This document shows, in pieces, positions 20,491-28,668 of a DNA stretch of 45,325 nucleotides. The notes under the pieces were generated by a model that was not told the DNA's origin, ran no database searches, and worked only from the letters and a program-made list of their open reading frames with translations. Source of the stretch: Actinomycetota bacterium (GTDB taxonomy: Bacteria; Actinomycetota; Humimicrobiia; Humimicrobiales; Humimicrobiaceae); assembly GCA_026392215.1 (NCBI GenBank), contig JAPLCN010000202.1, positions 1 to 45,325 of the forward strand, read 5' to 3'. The number at the start of each line of letters is the position of its first letter. Position 1 is the stretch's first letter. Made by a program: the position numbers and the translations under genes.

Positions 20491-21471
20491 TTAATAAAGC
20501 TGTAAATTACGCCTGTTTCTTAATGCATCAATTGAAATTACAAGAACCAGCAGTACGCCTTTAACTACCTGTCTTAAATAAATAGGAACATCAAGCATAA
20601 CCATGCCGTTTGCAATAGAGCCTATAATAAGAAGTGCTATAAATACTCCAAAGAAATTGCCCTTGCCACCGCCGACTGCAACCCCGCCAAGAACTACAAT
20701 AGTTAATACTTCAAGCTCAGCACCTGTACCGTATTCAGGTCTTCCTGAACCTAATTGCGAAATTAAAAGAAGCCCTGCAATTGAACAGAAAAATCCGGAT
20801 ATTACATAGGTTATTATCTTAATTCTGTCAACCGGTATACCTGCAAGCCTTGCAAGAGTTTCATTGCCGCCAATGGTAAATAAATTTCTTCCAAATCTTG
20901 TAAATTTCAGAATAAGTGCAAGGATAATAAAGAAAACTATAATATAAATAGTAGTATAGGGAACAATATCAGCTATAAACTTCCTTCCAAAACCCTGAAT
21001 GAAGACATTATAAATTCTCGGGTTTTGATTGGCCCAAAAATAACACACTCCCCTTATGATAGCAAGCGTGCCTAAAGTAGTGATAATCGGATTTATTCCT
21101 ATCTTGGTGATTATAAGGCCGTTAATTAATCCAACGCTGCAGCCAATTACTATTGCAATTACAAAAATTAGTGGAGTTGGTACACCAAATTTATCCATCA
21201 TTAAAACTGCACTCACTATGCCTACGAGTCCGGAAATTGAACCGATAGAAAGGTCAAATCCTCCGGCTAGCATAACAACCATAATCCCTGACGCTAAAAC
21301 TCCAAAAACTGCAAAATTGTTAAAAATTCCTCTGAAATTTTGTACAGTTAAGAAATTTTTATCAGCAATTGTAAATATTATTATCATTACAATATAAAGA
21401 CCTATCAATGTCGGCGTAGGGGTTCTTAAAAAATTCTTAAACCCTGAATATTGTTTTTCTGGTTTTGCCAT
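20491..21471 (-). CDS. Sugar ABC transporter permease, RbsC-like
   Basis: 'GGFDLSIGSISGLVGIV', 'GINPIITTLGTLAIIRGV', 'ELEVLTIVVLGGVAVGGGKG'. Confidence 0.95.
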   Translation of the reverse strand: MAKPEKQYSGFKNFLRTPTPTLIGLYIVMIIIFTIADKNFLTVQNFRGIFNNFAVFGVLASGIMVVMLAGGFDLSIGSISGLVGIVSAVLMMDKFGVPTPLIFVIAIVIGCSVGLINGLIITKIGINPIITTLGTLAIIRGVCYFWANQNPRIYNVFIQGFGRKFIADIVPYTTIYIIVFFIILALILKFTRFGRNLFTIGGNETLARLAGIPVDRIKIITYVISGFFCSIAGLLLISQLGSGRPEYGTGAELEVLTIVVLGGVAVGGGKGNFFGVFIALLIIGSIANGMVMLDVPIYLRQVVKGVLLVLVISIDALRNRRNLQLY

Positions 21472-21529
21472 GTAACCTCCAAAACTATAAAAAAATTATT
21501 TTAAAAAAACTTTAAAACCATAATACTGG

Positions 21530-22513
21530 TTATACTCTTTTCAATGCTCTTGACTGCCTTATTTCGTAAGTAGCAACCACCAATACTAAAACAGACCCCT
21601 GCACAATCTGAATATAAAAATAATAAACATTCATGATTGTTAAAAAGTTATATAAAACACTTAATATTAAAATTCCTGCAAGGGTGCCAAGAATTTGTCC
21701 TTTGCCTCCCCCAAGTGCTGTTCCGCCTAATACAATTCCTGAAATAATAACAAGTTCAAGCCCTTGTCCGTGCTGCGGCATACCAACTGCAGAAAGAGAA
21801 GTCAGAATCAGTCCACCTAAAGATGCGGTAATTCCACAAAGCAGAAAACCGACAAATTTGACTTTTTTAACATTTATTCCGGAAAGATATGAAGCCATTG
21901 GGTTTGTTCCAATAGCATATATTCTCCTGCCCCATTTGGATAAATTCATAATTACATAAGTTATAACAAAAACAACAATAAATATCACAATTGGAAATGG
22001 TATCACTTTAAACAGAAATCCTCTTCCTATATAGTCAATAACAGGGTTCATTGCAAGCATTGACTCTCCATTAGACAATGTATAGCCAATACCTCTCCAT
22101 ATAAACATGGTTCCTATTGTGGCAATTATTGAGTTTACGCCAATTACTGTTGCTAAAAAGCCATTAAACGCACCCATAATAGCACCACCGCATAAAGCTA
22201 TTATTACAACAAGCCAGCCTGGAAGCCCTTTTGATAATAAAAGCGCAACAAGACAAGCTGTCAAACCGATATTTCCACCTATTGAAAAATCAATATCACC
22301 AGATACCATAACCATTGTCAGTACCGCTGCAATTATACCTATAAATGAAAGATTGTTAAGCATGGGCACTAAGTTTAAAGTAGAAAAGAAAAAAGGCCTG
22401 CCTACATATGAAAATAAGGCAAATAAGACCACGAGAACTATAAATAAAATTCCGGTATTGCTGATTTTAGCCTTTTTCCCCGGCTCCACTGAAGAAGCTT
22501 TAATTTCGGGCAT
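21530..22513 (-). CDS. Sugar ABC transporter permease, RbsC-like
   Basis: 'SGDIDFSIGGNIGLTACLV', 'GVNSIIATIGTMFIWRGIGY', 'LELVIISGIVLGGTALGGGKG'. Confidence 0.95.
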   Translation of the reverse strand: MPEIKASSVEPGKKAKISNTGILFIVLVVLFALFSYVGRPFFFSTLNLVPMLNNLSFIGIIAAVLTMVMVSGDIDFSIGGNIGLTACLVALLLSKGLPGWLVVIIALCGGAIMGAFNGFLATVIGVNSIIATIGTMFIWRGIGYTLSNGESMLAMNPVIDYIGRGFLFKVIPFPIVIFIVVFVITYVIMNLSKWGRRIYAIGTNPMASYLSGINVKKVKFVGFLLCGITASLGGLILTSLSAVGMPQHGQGLELVIISGIVLGGTALGGGKGQILGTLAGILILSVLYNFLTIMNVYYFYIQIVQGSVLVLVVATYEIRQSRALKRV

Positions 22514-22534
22514 TAGTTCCTCCTCTTAAAATAA

Positions 22535-24028
22535 TTAAATACATGCAGATTGCAGTAAATTTTCTTCTGAAGCTTCTTTTCTTGAATATTCGGCAGTCAT
22601 CTTCCCTTTGCTCATTACTAAAATTCTATCAGCAATAGAGAGAATCTCCGGAAGCTCTGAACTGATCATTATGACCGCTGAACCCTTTTCACACAAATTC
22701 TGCATCAGTTTATATATTTCAATTTTTGCGCCAACATCTATACCTCTGGTTGGCTCATTTAATATTATTATTTTTGAACCGCTTTCAAGCCATTTTGCAA
22801 GAACAACTTTCTGCTGATTTCCTCCTGAAAGGCTATTAACTTCCTGATCCATGGTTGGGGTTTTTATTCCCATTTCTTCTATCCACATTTGCGCCTTTTT
22901 ATTTTCAAGCTGTTTCTTTATTAAAAAACCCTTTCCGAGATCTTCTATATTAGCCAGTGTAATATTTTCTTTAACTCCCAAATGAAGTGCAAGGCCTTCA
23001 ACTTTTCTATCAAGCGGAACCAATCCTATTTTTTCATCTCTTGCCATCTTTGGACTTTTAATATCTACTTTTTTTCCATTAATTAATATTTCTCCGCTTT
23101 TTACCTTGTTTGCTCCAAATAATGCCTTAACAAGTGAAGTTCTTCCGGAGCCTAGAAGCCCGAATATACCAAGTATTTCACCTTTTTTTAATTTAAAACT
23201 GATGTCTTTAAATCCGTCAGCAGTAAGATTTTTAACTTCCATAACTGTATTACCAATTGGCACTTCTCTTTTAGGATACATTTCCTTAATGTCACGGCCA
23301 ACCATCAAAGTAACAAGCTCATTGGCATTGGTATCTTTGGTTTTAATGGACTCAACTTTTTTCCCATCCCTAAGCACAACGACTCTGTCAGTTATTTGGA
23401 AAATTTCTTTTAGCCTATGGGAAATATATATAATGGAAACGCCTCTTGATTTCAAAGTAGCAATTATCTTAAACAAAGATTGGGTTTCTTCTTCACTTAA
23501 GGCAGCAGTCGGCTCATCCATTACGAGAATCTTTGCATCTTTTGAAATTGCCTTTGCAATTTCAACTATCTGTTTTTCGGAAATAGATAAATCACCGATA
23601 ACAGAATTAGGATCAAGCGCAACATTAAGGCTGCCAAGAATCTCTCCTGCTTTTTTAGTCATTGCTTTCCAGTCAACAATTTTAAATGGGCCTTTAACAA
23701 GCTGCTCTCCAATAAAAATGTTTTCTGCAACACTTAGATTGTTTAAGGTATTTAATTCCTGATAAATTACTCTTATTCCAGAAGCCATTGCTTCAGAAGG
23801 GCTCTTGATTTCAAATTTCTGCCCGTCTACATAAATAGAACCTGAATCCTTAATATAATTACCTGCCAGTATTTTAATTAAAGTTGATTTACCAGCACCG
23901 TTTTCGCCTAATATACCTAAAACTTCTCCTTTGTAAAGTTCAATGGAAACATCTTCCAATGCAATTACACCAGGAAAGATTTTAGTAATATTTTCCATTT
24001 TTAGAACTATGCCGTTATTGTCGGTCAC
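22535..24028 (-). CDS. Sugar ABC transporter ATP-binding protein, RbsA/MglA-like
   Basis: Two ABC domains; 'GENGAGKSTLIKILAG', 'LSISEKQIVEIAKAI', 'LSGGNQQKVVLAKWL', 'LNEPTRGIDVGAK'. Confidence 0.96.
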   Translation of the reverse strand: MTDNNGIVLKMENITKIFPGVIALEDVSIELYKGEVLGILGENGAGKSTLIKILAGNYIKDSGSIYVDGQKFEIKSPSEAMASGIRVIYQELNTLNNLSVAENIFIGEQLVKGPFKIVDWKAMTKKAGEILGSLNVALDPNSVIGDLSISEKQIVEIAKAISKDAKILVMDEPTAALSEEETQSLFKIIATLKSRGVSIIYISHRLKEIFQITDRVVVLRDGKKVESIKTKDTNANELVTLMVGRDIKEMYPKREVPIGNTVMEVKNLTADGFKDISFKLKKGEILGIFGLLGSGRTSLVKALFGANKVKSGEILINGKKVDIKSPKMARDEKIGLVPLDRKVEGLALHLGVKENITLANIEDLGKGFLIKKQLENKKAQMWIEEMGIKTPTMDQEVNSLSGGNQQKVVLAKWLESGSKIIILNEPTRGIDVGAKIEIYKLMQNLCEKGSAVIMISSELPEILSIADRILVMSKGKMTAEYSRKEASEENLLQSACI

Positions 24029-24051
24029 TTTATCACCACCTGTATATATTT

Positions 24052-24090
24052 AATTGAGGAGACTAACTACTTAAGCTAGTCTCCTCAATT
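24052..24090 (-). promoter_or_regulatory. Intercistronic hairpin between RbsB-like and RbsA-like genes
   Basis: AATTGAGGAGACTA-N11-TAGTCTCCTCAATT, perfect 14-bp stem. Confidence 0.8.
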
Positions 24091-24132
24091 TTATTTAATA
24101 ATTCGAAATCATTTTACCACTTTATCGGATTA

Positions 24133-25302
24133 TTATGATTTTGGATAAAATTGGTCAATGTTATCCTTAGTAATAACCTGGTTTTCAACATACATGAATG
24201 CAGGAACCGGCTGGCCTTGCATTAATGCTACTGAACCTGGAATTAGATACTCGCCATATTTTTCAGGGAAGTAAGCAATAGAGGCATCGGTTAAACCATC
24301 ACGAAGCTGTTGCTGACCGGTAGCATCGCAGCCTTGTGTAATAACGATAAATTTCTCAGGATCCCATCTTCCGGCAGTTTGAACAGCTGCAATAACTCCA
24401 CTCATGGTTTGTTCATTAATTGAGGTCAAAACAACTGTTTTAGCATCAGGGTTTTTAGCAAGAACGTCTGTCATAGCCTTGTTAGCTTGTTCAGCTTCAC
24501 CTGCGCCGCCGTCTGCTCTAACAGTTTTAGGATCAATTACGTCAGCACCATATTTATCTACGAATGCCTGATAGAAACCTTCTGAACGAAGCATTGTTAC
24601 TTCTCCACCAGATGGCATTTGCATTAAAATAATCTTGTCAATTTTATCAATTCCACCCATTGCTTCAACTCTTGCTATAGCTTCCGTACCAGCCATGTAA
24701 GCAACTTTAAAGTTGTTTACACCCATAAATGGAGCTCCTGGTGTGGGAACGTCAACAGCTATGATAGGTATATTGGCAGCGCCAAATTTAACACCGATGA
24801 TACTGTTAACTTTTGAATCAAACTGAAAGTTTATTAATACACTGGGCTTTTTAGCTAACATGATGTCCGCATTCTTAAGACCTATTGTTGCATCATACTG
24901 GTTGTCAGCATAATACAATTTGTTAGGATCCCCACCAGCTAGTTTCCATTGATCCTGAACATTTTTCCAAACGCTTTCACAGAATGGAATGCCGCCCATG
25001 ATGTTTGTAAATGCAAGAGAAAAATCCTTGGCCGGAGCGCCAGGGTATTCTTTATTAGCTTTAGCAGCTTCTCTCAATGCTTCATAAGCAGGATAGCCGC
25101 CTGCTGCTGTAGTTTCTGTTGGTGCTGCAGTTGTTTCTGCTGCTGCTGCTGTAGTTTCAGCTGCTGCAGTTGTTTCTGCTGCTGCAGTTGTTTCTGCTGC
25201 TGCTGTGGTTGTAGTAGTAGTTTTGCAACCCGGTAAAATAGTGAAGGTTACAACTAAAGCTACAGCCAAAACCAAAACTAAAAGTACTTTTGTCTTTGAC
25301 AT
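24133..25302 (-). CDS. Periplasmic-binding-protein-like sugar-binding lipoprotein (RbsB/Peripla_BP_4 type)
   Basis: Lipobox LPGC, Ala/Thr/Glu-rich linker, 'ILINFQFDSKVNSIIGVKFGAANIPIIAVDVPTPGAPFMGVNN'; adjacent to Rbs-type transporter. Confidence 0.9.
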   Translation of the reverse strand: MSKTKVLLVLVLAVALVVTFTILPGCKTTTTTTAAAETTAAAETTAAAETTAAAAETTAAPTETTAAGGYPAYEALREAAKANKEYPGAPAKDFSLAFTNIMGGIPFCESVWKNVQDQWKLAGGDPNKLYYADNQYDATIGLKNADIMLAKKPSVLINFQFDSKVNSIIGVKFGAANIPIIAVDVPTPGAPFMGVNNFKVAYMAGTEAIARVEAMGGIDKIDKIILMQMPSGGEVTMLRSEGFYQAFVDKYGADVIDPKTVRADGGAGEAEQANKAMTDVLAKNPDAKTVVLTSINEQTMSGVIAAVQTAGRWDPEKFIVITQGCDATGQQQLRDGLTDASIAYFPEKYGEYLIPGSVALMQGQPVPAFMYVENQVITKDNIDQFYPKS

Positions 25303-25775
25303 TGTCTTACATCCTTCCTTCTTTTGTTAATTACTGTTTTCACAGTATACTTTCCATGCTAAATATTTTTTTAAAATCTATATAACTTTCTTTTTTCCTC
25401 CTTTCGTATGCGCAAGGCATAACAAATATAAGAATTAAAAAAAGATTTATTATCAGATTTGAAAAAACGTTTTTTTATATTTTATTTAATATATTGAACC
25501 TATTCTGTAAAGCAATTTAATATTGAAGTTTGGATAAAAAACGATTTTTTTATGTTCATATAATTTATTACAACGGAAACCATTTGTCAAATAATAATTA
25601 AATGTCATTTAAAATTTAAAAGTGCACAGTTTTTTTAAGATTTAAAATTTAAAAGTGAACTGTTGCGCGGCTATAATTTAGAACCAATAATAAAAGAAGA
25701 GAAAGGTTTTAAATTATGCCTTAAGCTTTACAAAAAGTTCACTGATTCTTAAGGTGAAAGAACTGATAAGACTAA

Positions 25776-25879
25776 TTAGTTTCTGGTGAACAATTCACTA
25801 AAGTTTAAAAAATTATAAAATTTTGAACTTATAAAACTGAAAAATTTACAAAAAAACTTAAATTAATCACCAATAACTA
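25776..25879 (+). repeat. ~105-bp dispersed repeat, copy 3
   Basis: Same family as 12860-12964 in the opposite orientation on the window; abuts the stop codon of the M20 gene. Confidence 0.88.
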
Positions 25880-27025
25880 TTATATTATTTTATCAAGATT
25901 CAAGAATATGTCCTTATAGATATCAACGCTTTTAATTATATTATCTATAAACACATATTCATCTTTGGTATGTATAACTTCGGGAGTACCCGGCCCAAGA
26001 ATTACTACGGGAATGTTTAAATGTGTATTTAATACAGAACCGTCAGTTGCATATGAAAGTGCTATTTTTCTTTTCCCGGAAACATTTTTATCAACTATAC
26101 TTTTAAGCTGTACTGATACCTTGCTTTCAGGATTAATAAACGATGCATTAAGGCTGTCAATTACCCTGATTTCATATTCACTTTTTTTATAATCATCCGA
26201 AAGTATGGAACTGATTTTTCTCATAACATCCTGTATTGTTTCAGGTGGGGAAATTCTGATATCAAAGCCAGCCACGCAATCATCCTGCACAACATTGAAA
26301 GGGCCGGAAGCATGAATAAAGCCTATATTGATTGTGCTTTTTAGAAAAAATCTGTTGTTTTTTGTAAAAAGCTCCGGGTTAAGCACCCTTTGAATAAAGT
26401 TCATCTCCATAAGAATGGCATTTTTACCCTTGTCAGGAACAGAGCCATGGGCCTGTTTTCCCTTAAACCTTACCTCAAGCCATATCTGACCTTTCTGCCC
26501 TAACCCTAAATTCAGATTGGTCGGCTCTGCAATAAGCATTAATTTTGTTTTCTTAACTAAATCACTTTTTAAGAGGTACTGAGCTCCGGTTTTATTATTT
26601 TCTTCGTCACCAGTCAATGCTACCGCAATATCATATTTAGGCTTTATATTATTATCAGCAAGATATTTTAATGCAAATAATATGCTTATTATGCCGCTTT
26701 TCATATCTGAAGAGCCCAGGCCGAAAATTCTGCCGTCTTTAATTTCAGTGTTAATGCTCTTATCTTTATTAATCTTTACAGTTGAAATATCAATTGTATC
26801 AAGATGTCCGCATGCAAGCAGGTTTCTGGAAGAATTTTCTCCAGAAAATACTGCTATCAGGCTTTTCCTGTAATTTTCATGCTCAATTACATCAAAGCTT
26901 AATTTTGAACTGCTGAAAGTTTTTAAAATATAATCAGTAATTTTATCTTCAGCATGGGGGCCATTTCTTGAATCAATTTTTATAAGTTCAATAGTCTGAT
27001 TTAATATTTCTTCGTTATTATCCAT
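25880..27025 (-). CDS. M20 family metallopeptidase (ArgE/DapE-like)
   Basis: 'LLACGHLDTIDIS', 'GLGSSDMKSGI', 'ALTGDEENNKTGAQYLL'. Confidence 0.9.
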   Translation of the reverse strand: MDNNEEILNQTIELIKIDSRNGPHAEDKITDYILKTFSSSKLSFDVIEHENYRKSLIAVFSGENSSRNLLACGHLDTIDISTVKINKDKSINTEIKDGRIFGLGSSDMKSGIISILFALKYLADNNIKPKYDIAVALTGDEENNKTGAQYLLKSDLVKKTKLMLIAEPTNLNLGLGQKGQIWLEVRFKGKQAHGSVPDKGKNAILMEMNFIQRVLNPELFTKNNRFFLKSTINIGFIHASGPFNVVQDDCVAGFDIRISPPETIQDVMRKISSILSDDYKKSEYEIRVIDSLNASFINPESKVSVQLKSIVDKNVSGKRKIALSYATDGSVLNTHLNIPVVILGPGTPEVIHTKDEYVFIDNIIKSVDIYKDIFLNLDKII

Positions 27026-27046
27026 AAATTTTCATTTTTTATTTTT

Positions 27047-28462
27047 TTAAACATAAAGATAATCTGCGTATGGCATTTTTCTAACTTTGTTAAGCCCAAG
27101 CCAGTATGCCATTTCTTCCAGATATATGCCTACATTTTCCATAACCATTGGATAATGGTGAGGAAGCCCGTTAAGAATCATTGTGTTTGCAAGGTCCATC
27201 ACTTTAATAGGCTCATTATATAATTTTAAATCATTTACCCAGCCCCGGCTGCCATTAAATGCTTTTTTATCTTCATCAAAGAACCTGCCTGTAAAGTAAT
27301 AAAATCCCTGGCCTTCATCAAAAAACCTGAATACTGTTACAGCTGACTTCTTAAAAATAATATCTGTTATCGGAGCACAGTTTTTAAGTGTTTCATCATA
27401 TTCTGCAAAATAATGCCTGTCACAAACACAGCCTCTGCCGTTTGCCATTTCTTTAGGAGCAGAACCGCAATGCCATAATAAAAGGGATTCGTCTTTTTCA
27501 TCGAATTTCGGGAGATCCATTACTGCAACTGGTTTATTTGTTAATGACCTTAAAATTATCATTGAAATTGTGCTTAAAACATCTGCTTCGCAGCCCCCTG
27601 GAAGCCCAATGGAGTTAAGCATCGAATTAACAAGGCAGCCTACCATTTCCTTATTGGGCATGAGTTTCGGCCAGCAGGAAAATGCAATGGCAGAGTAATT
27701 ATTTTCTGCGGCTATTTTCTTTATTGCAAGAAACATCTGGACAGAATACTTGATCTTATCTATAGAAGCTTTCCCGACCTTTACAACATCCATTAATTTT
27801 TTAAACTCCGCTTCGACTTCAGCTGAAGGGATTTTCTCTCCGAGAGCTATGATATCTTCAACCTCATAATCCCTTGATACATTCACCTTCAGGTTTTTAT
27901 ATATATCTCTGGGGTCTACAGTATGATTAATATGGCCGTCAGCAAGTTTTCCGATTTGAGCTACCCTCGCATTTTCAAGAGCTTTGATTGCTTTCAGGGC
28001 TTTAACGGTAATTTCAAATCTTGGTTTAAAATATTTTGAATCTATCCCGCCAAAAAACCATTTAATTTTTTTAGGATTTCCTCTGAAGTTATTTTTAGCG
28101 ATGCCTGCATTTTGAGATAAATTTACAAGAGAAGCTAGCGGCATGGGACCTTCTTCACGAAGCTCTTCAATTGCCCACAGTCCAAAATGCGCTCTTGCCT
28201 TCATTATTTCAAAGATAAAATCTCCTATTATATATGAAGGATGAAATAACAAACAAAAATCAACATTTTTATCATCAAGTTCTTTCCTAACTGCTTCAGC
28301 CTGTCCCATCGAAGAAATAACTGTATTAATATTTATAAGCTCAAAATCCATTTCAGAAGCCATCTTAGCCAGCTCGCCCTGATATTTTTCAAAAGATTTA
28401 AGGCCTTCAGTAGAAAATCCAACCATAAAACCAGCCACAAAACCTATTTTTAACTTCGCCAT
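27047..28462 (-). CDS. L-fucose/L-arabinose isomerase family protein
   Basis: 471 aa; 'YSAIAFSCWPKLMPNKEMVGCLVNSMLNSIGLPGGCEADVLSTISMIILRSLTNKPVAVMDL' typical of the family. Confidence 0.78.
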   Translation of the reverse strand: MAKLKIGFVAGFMVGFSTEGLKSFEKYQGELAKMASEMDFELININTVISSMGQAEAVRKELDDKNVDFCLLFHPSYIIGDFIFEIMKARAHFGLWAIEELREEGPMPLASLVNLSQNAGIAKNNFRGNPKKIKWFFGGIDSKYFKPRFEITVKALKAIKALENARVAQIGKLADGHINHTVDPRDIYKNLKVNVSRDYEVEDIIALGEKIPSAEVEAEFKKLMDVVKVGKASIDKIKYSVQMFLAIKKIAAENNYSAIAFSCWPKLMPNKEMVGCLVNSMLNSIGLPGGCEADVLSTISMIILRSLTNKPVAVMDLPKFDEKDESLLLWHCGSAPKEMANGRGCVCDRHYFAEYDETLKNCAPITDIIFKKSAVTVFRFFDEGQGFYYFTGRFFDEDKKAFNGSRGWVNDLKLYNEPIKVMDLANTMILNGLPHHYPMVMENVGIYLEEMAYWLGLNKVRKMPYADYLYV

Positions 28463-28668
28463 ATCAACTCCTTTATTATGGTTATTTATTTTATGAGGTT
28501 TTATTTTTATAAAATGTTTATTTTGTTTATTTTCTTAAAATGAAAATAAAAATACAAACCTAAAATCTTGTATATTTCCTGAAACTAAGCAATTAAATTA
28601 TATTATAAGAATTTTGCTTTTTTGCAAATTTTTTCTAATATTTAAATTTCTTCTTTTAGCTGCCTGTT

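Noticed and set aside
22107-22529. 140-aa plus-strand ORF antisense to the RbsC-like permease
   Set aside because: Fully antisense to a strongly supported transporter gene; typical shadow ORF.
24949-25236. Cys/Ser-rich 95-aa plus-strand ORF
   Set aside because: Antisense reading of the GCT/GTT repeat in the RbsB-like lipoprotein gene; composition artefact.
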